A stretch of 64,000 bases of DNA from an uncultured Salinisphaerales bacterium (GCA_913055805.1 CAJXLF010000009.1:62001-126000); one strand, 5' to 3'; positions 41,892 to 50,933 are shown, counted from the first letter of the stretch. Numbers and translations: made by a program. Notes: a model not told the origin generated them from the sequence alone.

Positions 41892-42341
41892 TTAGAGTTC
41901 GCTCGGGGCCTTGTTGATGATTTTCGGCCACTTGGCGTCGGCGGTCTTAATGCTGCCGGGTACGTCTTTCAGCCACATATCCTGAATTTGGGCATCCAGA
42001 TTCAGGTAGAGGCGGCCGTCAACCACACGCCAGACTTCCGGGTCACCGTGGAACTTCTTGCCTACCGACACCCCGAAGGCGCAGTAGCCGCCGTAGGCCG
42101 GGATGTATTTGCCCGGGTTGGCGTCGAAGGTTTTCTTGTTGGCCTCGTTGGCGAACAGATAGGTCACGCCGTCATGCTCGGACACGAAATGGCCGTTGCC
42201 GCGCAATGGGCGTTTGCTGTTGTGGTAGGAAACCAGGTCATAACCCCCTACACCCGGGGTCATATGGGTGACGTCAGCGGCCATTGCCTGCGCACTGAAG
42301 AACATGAACAGCGCTAGAAAAGAAGTAAATAAAGTTTTCAT
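41892..42341 (-). CDS. exported YHS-domain protein
   Basis: A 149-residue periplasmic protein: signal peptide ending AQAMA, then a YHS domain (GGYDLVSYHNSKRPLRGNG, TYLFANEANKKTFDANPGKY, GGYCAFGVSVGKKFHGDP). YHS domains are metal-associated; the family function is unclear. The ATG at 42341 follows GGAGTCCGAG, while the longer frame to 42395 adds 18 residues without a good start. It is divergent from an AraC gene and precedes P460 in a small operon. Confidence 0.88.
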   Translation of the reverse strand: MKTLFTSFLALFMFFSAQAMAADVTHMTPGVGGYDLVSYHNSKRPLRGNGHFVSEHDGVTYLFANEANKKTFDANPGKYIPAYGGYCAFGVSVGKKFHGDPEVWRVVDGRLYLNLDAQIQDMWLKDVPGSIKTADAKWPKIINKAPSEL

Positions 42342-42459
42342 CTCGGACTCCGTTATCAGTTGATCACTACCCGGCAGTACCGGGGCGGAGTCCATATTGC
42401 GGCAGTAATCAATACTTATGGTATCTTGTAGTTTATTATTCTTACCTTAGAGTATCGTT

Positions 42460-43296
42460 ATGCATGATCGTCTGGTTTCGCTTCTGCAACAGTTCGACCT
42501 CAGTGCCCAGGTCTTTCATACCGGCGCACTCTGTGATCAGGTCCAGTTCGACGCTGCCGATGGCGTCGGCTTCATCCATACCCTCAAGCAGGGGCAGGTG
42601 ACGGTGGAAACCCACGGCCAGGCGCGTCTGGATATTCAGGCGCCGGCAGTGCTGTTCTATCTGAAACCCACCAGTCACCGGCTGATCCCCTCATTAAGCG
42701 CGGGGACTGAACTCGTCTGCGGCTCCATCGATTTCGGCGCCGGCTGCGAAAACCCGTTGACGCAGGCCGTGCCCTCTCCCCTGGTCATTCCGCTGGATGG
42801 CGAAAACCGCATTCATCTGACCCTGGAACTCCTGTTTGCCGAGGCCTTTGAAGACCACTGTGGCCGCCAGGCGGCGATGAACCGGTTGTGTGAATTACTG
42901 GTCATCCAGCTGCTGCGGCATCTCATGGACCAGGGTGATATTGACGTAGGTGTGCTGGCGGGTCTGGCCGATCCACGCCTGGTAAAAGCTCTGAACGCCA
43001 TGCACGACGATCCAGCCCATCCCTGGACACTGGACAGCCTGGCGGAAAAGGCCGGCATGTCCCGCGCCCGCTTTGCGGTGAACTTCCGCGACACTGTGGG
43101 TATGACCCCGGGCGACTATCTGACGGCCTGGCGGCTGGCCATGGCGCAGTCGCTGCTGCGCAAGGGCAAACCCGTCAATCTGATCGCACATCAGGTGGGT
43201 TACAGCGGTCCGGCAGCGCTGGCGCGGGTATTCAATGCCCGGCTCGGCGCTTCACCCTCTCAATGGTTGAAGCAGTCCCGGCAATCAATTACCTGA
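42460..43296 (+). CDS. AraC-family transcriptional regulator (cupin-type N-terminus)
   Basis: A 278-residue regulator: an N-terminal cupin-like half (TGALCDQVQFDAADGVGF, VLFYLKPTSHRL) and a double helix-turn-helix (LDSLAEKAGMSRARFAVNF, IAHQVGYSGPAALARVF, LGASPSQWLK). It lies between two YHS genes and is likely to regulate them; the intergenic region to the leftward YHS gene contains ATAC-TTATG-GTAT at about 42412-42424. Confidence 0.9.
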   Translation: MHDRLVSLLQQFDLSAQVFHTGALCDQVQFDAADGVGFIHTLKQGQVTVETHGQARLDIQAPAVLFYLKPTSHRLIPSLSAGTELVCGSIDFGAGCENPLTQAVPSPLVIPLDGENRIHLTLELLFAEAFEDHCGRQAAMNRLCELLVIQLLRHLMDQGDIDVGVLAGLADPRLVKALNAMHDDPAHPWTLDSLAEKAGMSRARFAVNFRDTVGMTPGDYLTAWRLAMAQSLLRKGKPVNLIAHQVGYSGPAALARVFNARLGASPSQWLKQSRQSIT

Positions 43297-43334
43297 AACA
43301 ACGGTCAATCAAGTACCACAAGGAGGAGTAAGCG

Positions 43335-43802
43335 ATGAAGATACTTAAATGGTCGGCTGTTGTACTGGTAATTCTGGCCGTGGGCGCGATTGTTTTTCTG
43401 CGTTCGATGGGCATGTTCGCGTCCGCCCCGGTCTACGCCACAGCGCAGGGGGCTATCGGTGGTTATGACCCGGTGGCCTATTTTGATGAACAGAAACCGG
43501 TCAAGGGCAGCGCGGAGTTCACAACCGACTGGAACGGCGCCACCTGGTATTTTTCCAGTGCCGGGCGGCTGCAGCGTTTTCAGGCTGAGCCGGAACGCTA
43601 CGCACCCCAGTTTGGCGGTTACTGCGCCATGGCGGTGTCCGGCGGCTATACCGCAAAAACCGATCCGGCTGCCTTTGCCATTGTCGGTGACAAGCTCTAT
43701 CTGAACTTCGACGCCTCGGTACAGCAGGAATGGAACCAGCAAAGGGACACGCTGATCGCCCAGGCGCACAAGAACTGGCCCGGCGTGCTGCTGGGACAAT
43801 AA
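43335..43802 (+). CDS. membrane-anchored YHS-domain protein
   Basis: A 155-residue protein: an N-terminal anchor helix (VVLVILAVGAIVFLRSMG) then a YHS domain (GGYDPVAYFDEQKPVKG, APQFGGYCAMAVSGGYTAKT). It is a clear paralogue of the YHS protein at 41892-42341. AGGAGGAGTAAGCG precedes the ATG. Its TAA shares bases with the following GNAT start (TAATG), so the two are coupled. Confidence 0.88.
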   Translation: MKILKWSAVVLVILAVGAIVFLRSMGMFASAPVYATAQGAIGGYDPVAYFDEQKPVKGSAEFTTDWNGATWYFSSAGRLQRFQAEPERYAPQFGGYCAMAVSGGYTAKTDPAAFAIVGDKLYLNFDASVQQEWNQQRDTLIAQAHKNWPGVLLGQ

Positions 43803-44302
43803 TGGCAGTCACCCTCAGGCTGGCGTCAACGTCCGACGCCAGCCTGCTTCTGCCTCTGGTCAGCGCCTATCACGCCTTTGAAAACATTGGCGCTCAGCTG
43901 TCCGATGAATCGAGAATGGCCGCCCTGCAGCCCCTGCTCACCCCTGACTCGGTGGCTGGCCGTATCTGGCTGATCAAGGAAGATGGCAACGCCATTGGCT
44001 ATCTCGCACTGTGCTTCGGCTACAGCATCGAATTCGGTGGACGCGATGCCTTTGTCGACGAATTCTACATTCGGCCGGAATCACGCGGACAGGGCATCGG
44101 CGCACTCTGCCTGGAACGGATTAAACGGGAAACGCAGAAGCTGGGCATCGCGGCACTGCACCTGATCGTCGACCGCAACAATGCGCCGGCGCAACGCCTC
44201 TACGCCGGCCAGGGCTTCACTGAACGTGAACGCTTTCAGCTATTGTCCTGCCCGCTCAACTCCGACCAGACGCCAGTACGCGCATTGAAGGGCGAGGCCT
44301 GA
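43802..44302 (+). CDS. GNAT-family N-acetyltransferase
   Basis: A 166-residue acetyltransferase. The acetyl-CoA motif A is visible in EFYIRPESRGQGIGALCLE, with motif B in VDRNNAPAQRLYAGQGFTE. It is coupled to the YHS gene (TAATG overlap). Its last 67 bases overlap the 3' end of the convergent PPOX gene. Substrate unknown. Confidence 0.9.
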   Translation: MAVTLRLASTSDASLLLPLVSAYHAFENIGAQLSDESRMAALQPLLTPDSVAGRIWLIKEDGNAIGYLALCFGYSIEFGGRDAFVDEFYIRPESRGQGIGALCLERIKRETQKLGIAALHLIVDRNNAPAQRLYAGQGFTERERFQLLSCPLNSDQTPVRALKGEA

Positions 44303-45195
44303 GAAAATTCCCAACGCAGTGGCAGCGCGGCCGGAATACGCAGCGCTTTCTCCACGGTGAATGCCACGAATCGCTCGGCACCGGGAAACCCCTGCTGAAA
44401 GTCGGCATCCCAGATCACCTGCGCACGCCCGCTCAGTTGCAGGCTGTCACCGCTGTTGAAATCGATAAACAGGAGCCCGGCACGCGGATCGACGGCGAGG
44501 TTGCCCAGCGTGTTGAACAGGAAGTTGCCGACAAAATCCGGCCACACAAGCCGATTATTCTCGACTTGCACGAACCCCGGGCGGCCGCCGCGGTGGGAAA
44601 TATCCGTTCCCGCACGCGGGTCGTCATCCGCCCCCTCGATACCGCTGGCAATAAAGAAGGTATCCGCCTGTTCGATTAGTGCAGTATCCGCCGGCGCGAG
44701 CTGCGAGGACATATGCGCCGGTCCGGGCTGTACATCGAGTTTCACCGGTGCACGGGTCTGGATGTATTTCGGACAGTTACCAAAGGTCTGATCGATAGCA
44801 ACGCTGAATCCCGACCGGCCTGCCTCCTCCACCCGGCCAGCGATACGGTTGCGGCGCCGCGTCTCGAACTGCAGCCCGAGAAAACCCAGCCGTTTGCCCG
44901 GCATCAGTGCGCGGGACAGGGGGTCCGCCTGCAGTGGCAACACTCCAATGCCGAGTCTTCGCGCATCGGAGGTATCAATGAAGCCCGGCTCGCCATGCAG
45001 CATGGAAGCCCACAGCGCACCCTGCTCATCCCGGCTGCCGACCAGCAAGGTCGGCAGCATGGGGAAAAAGGCCTGGTGTTCCTCGGTCAGGTGATCACGG
45101 ATCAGCCGCGGGGCAAAAGCCGCCACCCGCTCGTCCACGCCCAGGCGCTTCTGAATGGATAACTCACCTTCGTGGAAGGGCTGTTCGCTGTCCAT
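44236..45195 (-). CDS. pyridoxamine 5'-phosphate oxidase (split barrel) family protein
   Basis: A 319-residue flavin-binding-type protein: FMN split-barrel residues appear in ALWASMLHGEPGF, then NLAVDPRAGLLFIDFNSGDS and LQLSGRAQVIWD in the C-terminal half. The N-terminal region includes helices like HLTEEHQAFF. The start is placed at 45195 because the upstream part of the open frame overlaps the GST coding region. It is second in the GST-PPOX operon under the TetR-divergent promoter. It may reduce or bind flavin or heme. Confidence 0.82.
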   Translation of the reverse strand: MDSEQPFHEGELSIQKRLGVDERVAAFAPRLIRDHLTEEHQAFFPMLPTLLVGSRDEQGALWASMLHGEPGFIDTSDARRLGIGVLPLQADPLSRALMPGKRLGFLGLQFETRRRNRIAGRVEEAGRSGFSVAIDQTFGNCPKYIQTRAPVKLDVQPGPAHMSSQLAPADTALIEQADTFFIASGIEGADDDPRAGTDISHRGGRPGFVQVENNRLVWPDFVGNFLFNTLGNLAVDPRAGLLFIDFNSGDSLQLSGRAQVIWDADFQQGFPGAERFVAFTVEKALRIPAALPLRWEFSQASPFNARTGVWSELSGQDNS

Positions 45196-45208
45196 GATGC
45201 AATCCGAC

Positions 45209-45832
45209 TCAGGCCGCCAGACTGACCCTGGTCGCCTGCATGGGCACGAAGCCGGGCAGGTTTTCGATGCGCTGCAGCCAGGCGCGCACATGCGGATAGT
45301 CTTCCAGCGAAACGCCGCCTTCGGGTGCATGCGCGATATAGGCATAGTTGGCCAGATCCGCAATGCTGGGTTTGCCGGTTGCCAGCCATTCCCGGTCTGC
45401 CAACAGCGAATTCAAGACCTTGAGCAAGGCATGCGCACGATTGATGGCGCCCTGGTGATCCAGCTGGGCGCCAAACACATTCACCAGCCGGGCGGCACAG
45501 GGGCCAAAGGCCACATCACCGGCCGCAATGCTTAGATAGCGCTGCACTTCCTCGGCGCCGGGCGCATCCTCCGGCAGCCAGCGGTGCTCGCTGTCGTAGC
45601 GCTTGGCCAGATAGACCAGGATGGCATTTGAATCCCAGATCACGCGCGAGCCGTCTTCAAGCAGCGGGATCTTGCCGAAGGGATTCTTCTGCAGAAACTC
45701 GGGGCGCTTGTGCGCACCGGCTTTCAGATCCACATCCACCACCTCGTGCTCAAGGCCCAGGATGGAAAGAAACAGCTCGACACGGTGGCAATGGCCGGAA
45801 AGCGGATGGCGGTAGAACCTGAGCGTGGACAT
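45209..45832 (-). CDS. glutathione S-transferase family protein
   Basis: A 207-residue GST. The N-terminal MSTLRFYRHPLSGHCHRVEL has Ser13 near the thiol-activating position, and NPFGKIPLLEDGSRVIWDSNAI binds glutathione. AGGAGAAGCCC precedes the ATG at 45832, favoured over a longer frame. It is divergent from the TetR gene and first in an operon with the PPOX gene. Confidence 0.93.
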   Translation of the reverse strand: MSTLRFYRHPLSGHCHRVELFLSILGLEHEVVDVDLKAGAHKRPEFLQKNPFGKIPLLEDGSRVIWDSNAILVYLAKRYDSEHRWLPEDAPGAEEVQRYLSIAAGDVAFGPCAARLVNVFGAQLDHQGAINRAHALLKVLNSLLADREWLATGKPSIADLANYAYIAHAPEGGVSLEDYPHVRAWLQRIENLPGFVPMQATRVSLAA

Positions 45833-45872
45833 GGGCTTCTCCTTTGAAGTGTAATCGGAAGAATCAAAATAT

Positions 45873-45965
45873 ACAGACTTGTCTGTCTTGTCAATGAAAT
45901 ATTTAATATCCACTTGATTTGATTATTCAGAATATAAAAGCTATAAAATATACCGATCTGTATAT
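45873..45965. promoter_or_regulatory. TetR-type operators between GST and TetR genes
   Basis: ACAGAC-TT-GTCTGT lies at 45873-45886, and ATATAC-N6-GTATAT at 45948-45965, the latter with core TACCGATCTGTA immediately before the TetR start. The core matches the paired operators at 61320-61364. These are expected to bind the adjacent regulator. Confidence 0.6.
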
Positions 45966-45971
45966 AGAGTT

Positions 45972-46556
45972 ATGCTCATGCCCGCCCTCAGCAAACGCGA
46001 CCAACTGGTAAACACGGCCCTGGCCATGTTCACGCGAGACGGTTTTCACAGCACCGGCATCAACGGCATCCTGGAAGAAGCCGGAGTCGCCAAGATGACC
46101 CTCTACAAATACTTCAAATCCAAGGACGAGCTGGTGGTGGCCGCCCTGCGCCTGCGCGACGAACGTTTCCGTGACTGGTTCATGCAATACGTGGAAGCCG
46201 ATGACGCGGGGCCGCGTGAACGCCTGCTGCGCGTCTTCGACGCCCTCAACCTGTGGTTCAACGACAAGTCCGTGCCGGGTGACAAGTTCCGCGGCTGCAC
46301 CTTCGTCAACGCCGCCTCCGAGTACCATGACATCGACAATCCGGTGCGCAGCCTCTGCGCGGAACACAAGCGCATGATGAGCATGTACCTGCGCGGCCTG
46401 GTGGTGCAGGCAGGTCTGCGTAATCCCGACAGCCTGGCGCAGCAGCTGAATCTGCTGGTCGAGGGCGCCATCTCCAACGCCTATGTCTGCGGTGACAAGA
46501 ACTCGGCACTCACCGGCAAGGCCGCCGCGGAAGCCCTGATCAAGGCGGCCGGCTGA
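45972..46556 (+). CDS. TetR/AcrR-family regulator
   Basis: A 194-residue repressor. The N-terminal TetR helix-turn-helix (GINGILEEAGVAKMTLYKYF) is complete, and the C-terminal ligand domain resembles regulators of the NemR/AcuR type with Cys in FRGCTFVNAASEY. It is divergent from GST-PPOX, autoregulation being likely. A cupin gene starts four bases after its stop. Confidence 0.92.
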   Translation: MLMPALSKRDQLVNTALAMFTRDGFHSTGINGILEEAGVAKMTLYKYFKSKDELVVAALRLRDERFRDWFMQYVEADDAGPRERLLRVFDALNLWFNDKSVPGDKFRGCTFVNAASEYHDIDNPVRSLCAEHKRMMSMYLRGLVVQAGLRNPDSLAQQLNLLVEGAISNAYVCGDKNSALTGKAAAEALIKAAG

Positions 46557-46560
46557 AGTC

Positions 46561-47220
46561 ATGCGCGCCAAGGCCATCAATGCCGATCTGGACGAAGCGG
46601 TCGCCGTCGATACCTCTACACTTGAATGGCAGCCCAGCCCCAGCGGCACGGTATGGCGCAAGCGCCTGTATCTCGACGGACTGGCGGAAACCGGCAGGGT
46701 CACTTCGGTGGTGCGCTACGAACCGGGCGCCAGCTTCCATGCCCATGATCATCCGCAGGGCGAAGAAATCCTCGTACTCGACGGCGTGTTCTCCGACGAA
46801 CACGGCGACTGGCCGGCGGGAGCCTACCTGCTGAACCCGGAAGGCTTCCGGCACAGCCCGTTTTCCCGCGAAGGCTGTCTGATCTTCGTGCGCCTGCGCC
46901 AGCATCCGGGCCGTAACCGGCAGCATGTGTCACTGAATACCCGCGTTATGGAATGGAAAGCCTCGAATACGCCCGGCATTGAGTTCAAACAACTGTGGTC
47001 GCAGCAAGGCTACCGAGACTGCAGCTATCTGGAGCGCTGGGCACCTGGCGCCAGCCGCCAGCAGCGGTTTGCGAACGGGGCCGAAATATTCGTGCTTGAA
47101 GGCGCCATCAACTACGGCAGGCAGTCCTACCCAAAGCATACCTGGCTGCGATTTCCCGCAGGCACCTCCCCTACGTTAACCACCGCCGACAACTGCGAGC
47201 TTTATATTCGCAGCCGCTAG
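46561..47220 (+). CDS. double-cupin protein (ChrR-type cupin domain)
   Basis: A 219-residue protein with two cupin domains. The first has metal-type residues in FHAHDHPQGEEILVLDGVFSDE, and the second (about 130-219) ends with SPTLTTADNCELYI but lacks an evident His pair. ChrR-type cupins occur in anti-sigma factors and in dioxygenase-like proteins; there is no sigma factor partner here. It is co-transcribed with TetR. Confidence 0.82.
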   Translation: MRAKAINADLDEAVAVDTSTLEWQPSPSGTVWRKRLYLDGLAETGRVTSVVRYEPGASFHAHDHPQGEEILVLDGVFSDEHGDWPAGAYLLNPEGFRHSPFSREGCLIFVRLRQHPGRNRQHVSLNTRVMEWKASNTPGIEFKQLWSQQGYRDCSYLERWAPGASRQQRFANGAEIFVLEGAINYGRQSYPKHTWLRFPAGTSPTLTTADNCELYIRSR

Positions 47221-47256
47221 AATGATGCCCCGACATTGTGTAACAGGGGAAACATC

Positions 47257-47703
47257 ATGAGCACCCAACCAAAGATCAACGACAAACTCTTGCTGGCCGG
47301 CGTCATCCTGCTTCTGCTGGGCCTGGTTACCGGCCTGGGTGTGGGCATGATGGAAAACCCGCGCATGGGCCTTTCCAGCCATATGCAGGGCATTACCAAC
47401 GGCCTGCTGCTGGTCGGCATGGGCCTGCTCTGGCCGAGGCTGGCCATGGGGGACAGGGCGCTGGCCACCCTCTTCTGGCTGTCGCTGTACGGCACCTATG
47501 CCAACTGGCTCGCAACCCTGCTGGCCGGCATCTGGGGCGCAGGCCACAAGATGATGCCGCTAGCGGCTGCCGGTCATAGCGGCCTGCCCGTGCAGGAACA
47601 GATCATTGCCTTTCTGCTGATGAGCCTGACGGCTGTGATGCTGATTGTCTGTCTCATGCTGATCTGGGGTCTGGCTGCGGGCATGCGCAGCCGCAGAGTC
47701 TAA
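47257..47703 (+). CDS. four-helix membrane protein, possible hydroxylaminobenzene mutase-like
   Basis: A 148-residue protein with four hydrophobic segments. The region GLVTGLGVGMMENPRMGLSS followed by HMQGITNGLLLVGMGLLWP resembles hydroxylaminobenzene mutase (HabA), which rearranges hydroxylaminobenzene to 2-aminophenol. That similarity comes from memory and is moderate. GGGGAAACATC precedes the ATG. Its stop overlaps that of the convergent DUF1772-like gene by four bases. Confidence 0.6.
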   Translation: MSTQPKINDKLLLAGVILLLLGLVTGLGVGMMENPRMGLSSHMQGITNGLLLVGMGLLWPRLAMGDRALATLFWLSLYGTYANWLATLLAGIWGAGHKMMPLAAAGHSGLPVQEQIIAFLLMSLTAVMLIVCLMLIWGLAAGMRSRRV

Positions 47704-48203
47704 TCGGGTACAACTACGCCGAGATCGAAGACAGCCAGCACCAGAAGAAAGGTCGAAAGCAGGGTGGCCACAGCGCGCAGGTGATTCCAGCGCGTCCAGC
47801 GAGAGAGATACCGATTCCACAGAACCCGGCCCGCCTGCGTGTCCGGGTTCGTTTTTTCCAGCTGATTATTCAGCGGCACATTAAAGGCCATGGTGATACC
47901 CAGACAGCCGACCACGTACACGGCCGCGGCAGCCAGCACGGTCATGCGGATTTCAGGCTGCGGCCAGGCCAAAGGGATCGCCAGTAGACAGAGCAACCCG
48001 GTGCCGAAAAAAATGACCAGGAAAGATGGCCGCAGAATATGCCGGTTGATGGCCTGCATGGCCTGCATACCGCAGGCGTCCGGCAGGCTGGACAGCGCCT
48101 TCATCATGAAGCTGGAGAAGGACGCAAACAGACCCGCCATCATGCCGCTGCCGACACAGGCGAAGATCAGCAGCCATGTCAGGACTTCGGATGCAAAGGA
48201 CAT
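47700..48203 (-). CDS. DUF1772 (anthrone oxygenase-like) membrane protein
   Basis: A 167-residue protein with four hydrophobic segments and the DUF1772 pattern (GLFASFSSFMMKALSSLP, MQAINRHILRPSF, FNVPLNNQLEKT, WNRYLSRWTRWNHLRAV). DUF1772 is the fold of fungal anthrone oxygenase; bacterial functions are mostly untested. It is the third gene of a VOC-SnoaL-DUF1772 operon (14-base gap to the SnoaL stop). Confidence 0.82.
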   Translation of the reverse strand: MSFASEVLTWLLIFACVGSGMMAGLFASFSSFMMKALSSLPDACGMQAMQAINRHILRPSFLVIFFGTGLLCLLAIPLAWPQPEIRMTVLAAAAVYVVGCLGITMAFNVPLNNQLEKTNPDTQAGRVLWNRYLSRWTRWNHLRAVATLLSTFLLVLAVFDLGVVVPD

Positions 48204-48217
48204 ATCGGACTATAACC

Positions 48218-48589
48218 TCAAGGCGCTATCCAGACATCATAAGCATGCTGCGTGTCCAGATATTCCCTGAGCATATGATAGGCCTGCCGATAACGCCTGC
48301 CGTTTTTGAGGTCGCCGCGCGATTCCACTTCCAGCGCCACCGAGTCCCCTTCTCCGATGCAGGATTTCACCGTCATTTCGAGGCCGTCCTCCAAGGCATC
48401 CAGCATGCGGTGAAACTGGGCCTCAATGGCCTCTCTGGAGTAAACCCCGGCTGTGGGTAAACGATCCTTCTTGCCGGGGATCATCCAGGTCGCGTCAGGT
48501 GTCAGGGTATTCAGCGCGCCTTCCAGATCACTGGCGGTAAAGCACCTGAAGAACTCCCGGGCAACCGCCTTGTTGGCCTCGACACTCAT
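48218..48589 (-). CDS. SnoaL-like (NTF2-fold) protein
   Basis: A 123-residue protein with the SnoaL pattern: AREFFRCFTASDLEGALNTL and LTPDATWMIPGKKDRLPTAG, then C-terminal strands AYHMLREYLDTQHAYDVW. SnoaL-like proteins are cyclases or hydrolases of small metabolites. Its ATG overlaps the VOC stop by four bases, so it is translationally coupled. Confidence 0.85.
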   Translation of the reverse strand: MSVEANKAVAREFFRCFTASDLEGALNTLTPDATWMIPGKKDRLPTAGVYSREAIEAQFHRMLDALEDGLEMTVKSCIGEGDSVALEVESRGDLKNGRRYRQAYHMLREYLDTQHAYDVWIAP

Positions 48590-49005
48590 GCACCCGCCTC
48601 CGCCTGGGGCATGCCTGCCGGGTCCATCCACATCGCTTCCCAGACATGGCCGTCCGGATCGGCCAGATTGCGGTTGTACATGAAGCCGTAATCCTGAGCG
48701 GGATTAATGTCCGCCGTACCGCCATTGGCCGCCGCGGCCTCGTTCATGGCATCCACCGCATCACGGTCCGGCAAGGAAATGGCCAGTAGCACCTCGCCGG
48801 ACGTCGCGGGCGGAATCGGCCGCTGCGTGAACGTGCGCCACTTGTCATGCGTCAGCAGCATCACGCTAATCGTCTCGCTCCACACCATGCAGGCGGCGGT
48901 GTCGTCGGTGAACTGTGGATTGTTTTCAAAGCCGAGTGCCGCATAGAAGGCCATCGACGCCTTCAGGTCGGTCACCGGCAGATTCACGAAAATCATCTTG
49001 TTCAC
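48586..49005 (-). CDS. VOC (glyoxalase/bleomycin resistance) family protein
   Basis: A 139-residue metalloenzyme-fold protein: VNLPVTDLKASMAFYAALGF is the first beta-alpha-beta unit, and FMYNRNLADPDGHVWEAMWM the last, with Glu and His metal-type residues. A GTG at 49005 is preceded by GGAGAGG at about six bases and is preferred; an ATG at 49020 would make that ribosome-binding site part of the coding sequence. It is first in the operon. Confidence 0.9.
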   Translation of the reverse strand: MNKMIFVNLPVTDLKASMAFYAALGFENNPQFTDDTAACMVWSETISVMLLTHDKWRTFTQRPIPPATSGEVLLAISLPDRDAVDAMNEAAAANGGTADINPAQDYGFMYNRNLADPDGHVWEAMWMDPAGMPQAEAGA

Positions 49006-49125
49006 GGTCATCCTCTCCATTGGATTCAGAATACAAACGCAAACGCCAGTCTTCCTTTAGTCGAAGCATGAATAACGGTTTCGACAGCCGGCGAAAAATT
49101 TTATCGCCAATGAGTCTGGACTTAT

Positions 49126-49530
49126 CTAACTGCTTTCTCTCTGTGCGTGTACCGTCCAGATAACGGGTGCCAGTGCGAAGAAAACAAGGCATATCAGATA
49201 CACACTGCCGGACACCGGGTCACGGGAAGCAATGTATTGGGCAATGGACTGATTACTGATGACGGTGGCCAGCACGAGCTCGGAGGCAAGAAGCAAGCAC
49301 AACGCCAACCCGCCCGACGCTAACCGCTGCAGCCGGGTGAGTTCGGCGTGACGCAAAACCAGCCAGCGCGAAGACCAGACAATCACCACCAGCATTACCG
49401 GCATTTCCAGCAGTTCCGCCATGCGCTCACCCAAGCGAGGGACAAGAAACGGCACGCGGATCATGCCCAGAAGAAAGCCGGCTCCGAAGACGGTCAGAAA
49501 ATACATTAATGCGAATCGCAGGATTGGCAT
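49126..49530 (-). CDS. four-helix membrane protein, function unknown
   Basis: A 134-residue protein with helices at about 7-25, 42-58, 70-92 and 108-126, and an amphipathic MIRVPFLVPRLGERMAEL loop. No family is recognised. It lies alone between the VOC operon and the zinc-ribbon gene. Confidence 0.6.
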   Translation of the reverse strand: MPILRFALMYFLTVFGAGFLLGMIRVPFLVPRLGERMAELLEMPVMLVVIVWSSRWLVLRHAELTRLQRLASGGLALCLLLASELVLATVISNQSIAQYIASRDPVSGSVYLICLVFFALAPVIWTVHAQRESS

Positions 49531-49641
49531 TTTTCAAAAAGGATCGGAATTAGTTGTGTATTGCACTTGGGAAACGCCAATGCAAAATAATTAACTCCAC
49601 CCCTATTTGTTGCCTTTTATTCTTATGATGGGCGTTCATTC

Positions 49642-49980
49642 TCAGGCCTTTTTGACGAATTCCGATTTGAGCTGCATGGCGCCAATCCCGTCGATCTTGC
49701 AATCAATGTCATGATCTCCCTCGACCAGGCGGATGTTCCTGACCTTGGTTCCGACCTTGACCACGGCAGACGAACCCTTGACCTTCAGGTCCTTGATAAC
49801 CGTGACGCTATCTCCATCCTGCAGCACATTGCCATTGGCGTCCTTGACCATCGCCTCCTGTTCAGCCGCATCAGCCTGAGCAGCAGACCACTCATGTCCA
49901 CATTCAGGGCAAACGAAAAGACCGCGATCTTCGTAGGTATATTGCGAACTGCATGCCGGACAATTCGGTAGAACGCTCAT
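49642..49980 (-). CDS. yjdM: PhnA/YjdM-family zinc-ribbon protein
   Basis: A 112-residue protein: the N-terminal zinc ribbon has CPAC and CPEC ([29 protein letters not shown]), and the C-terminal PhnA domain has [20 protein letters not shown] and [14 protein letters not shown]. Despite the old PhnA name, the function is unclear. The start is placed at 49980, where [10 protein letters not shown] is the family's usual N terminus; the longer frame to 50031 adds an unlikely leader. Confidence 0.92.
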   Translation of the reverse strand: MSVLPNCPACSSQYTYEDRGLFVCPECGHEWSAAQADAAEQEAMVKDANGNVLQDGDSVTVIKDLKVKGSSAVVKVGTKVRNIRLVEGDHDIDCKIDGIGAMQLKSEFVKKA

Positions 49981-50063
49981 CTGCCATCCTGTATTCGTGT
50001 ATGGGGGGGGACGGAATAATACAGACATCATAGCCGGGATACTGTTATAAGCTAGGCAGTAAT

Positions 50064-50915
50064 ATGCGCCGCCTGAAAATCGCCCACCGCACAGCCTATT
50101 ACTTCAATCAGGCCGTCACGCTCGGACCCCACCACCTGCTGGTACGTCCGCGTGAAGGTCACGAAGTGCATATCGAGTCCTCCCGGCTGGACATCACCCC
50201 TTCCGCATCCATTCGCTGGCAAAGGGATGTCGATGACAATTCGGTAGCGACCGCCAGTTTTGAAACGCCCACCGAAGAACTGATTATCACCAGCGAAGTC
50301 ATTTGCCAGCACTACGATAGTGAACCGCTGGATTTCATTGTGGCTGACAGCGCGGTGATGTACCCGTTCACCTACAGCGATGACGACGCAGCGGTGCTGG
50401 TACCCTACCGCATCTGCTCGGAACCTCTGGATGGTGGTGAACTCGGCAACTGGGTGGCCGGCTTCTGGCGCTCCGGGCAAACCCTTCAGACCTATAGCCT
50501 GCTCGACAATATATGCAGTTTTATCAGTCAGGCCATGCGTTATAAAAAGCGTGAAACACCGGGCGTGCAGACGGCCGTTCAGACACTGGCCATGGGGGAA
50601 GGCTCCTGCCGTGATTTTGCCAATCTGTTCATCGAGGCTACCCGTTTACTGGGCATCGCATCGCGCTTTGTCAGTGGCTATCTCTACAATCCACCTACGG
50701 ACACCGACTATGGCGCAACCCATGCCTGGGCGGAAGTCTATTTACCGGGTGTCGGATGGAAAGGCTTTGATCCTACGGTGGGCAAAGTAACCGGTAACGA
50801 CCACCTCACGGTCGCGGTTTCCCGGCGGCCCGATAACGTGCCTCCGGTTTCCGGCAGTTACTTCGGAAATGCAGAATCCCGGCTGGAAGTCGCGGTGCAG
50901 GTCAGCGACCTCTGA
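50064..50915 (+). CDS. transglutaminase-like family protein
   Basis: A 283-residue cysteine protease-fold protein: the N-terminal strand region ([19 protein letters not shown]) is followed by the transglutaminase core with triad C182 ([10 protein letters not shown]), H220 ([13 protein letters not shown]) and D236 (GFDPTVG). It has no signal peptide and resembles YebA/Rv2569-type proteins of unknown substrate. It is followed after 18 bases by a MocR gene. Confidence 0.9.
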   Translation: MRRLKIAHRTAYYFNQAVTLGPHHLLVRPREGHEVHIESSRLDITPSASIRWQRDVDDNSVATASFETPTEELIITSEVICQHYDSEPLDFIVADSAVMYPFTYSDDDAAVLVPYRICSEPLDGGELGNWVAGFWRSGQTLQTYSLLDNICSFISQAMRYKKRETPGVQTAVQTLAMGEGSCRDFANLFIEATRLLGIASRFVSGYLYNPPTDTDYGATHAWAEVYLPGVGWKGFDPTVGKVTGNDHLTVAVSRRPDNVPPVSGSYFGNAESRLEVAVQVSDL

Positions 50916-50933
50916 GCGCCCTATACTGCCTGC

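Noticed and set aside
42460-43296. Possible c-di-GMP, cobalamin or other riboswitch upstream of regulators and pili
   Set aside because: I looked at the leaders of the pilus operon, pqqU and YHS genes; none shows a conserved riboswitch core, only simple palindromes.
45196-45363. N-terminal extension of the PPOX protein
   Set aside because: These codons overlap the GST 3' end and give a Cys/Arg/Pro-rich sequence unlike any PPOX N terminus.
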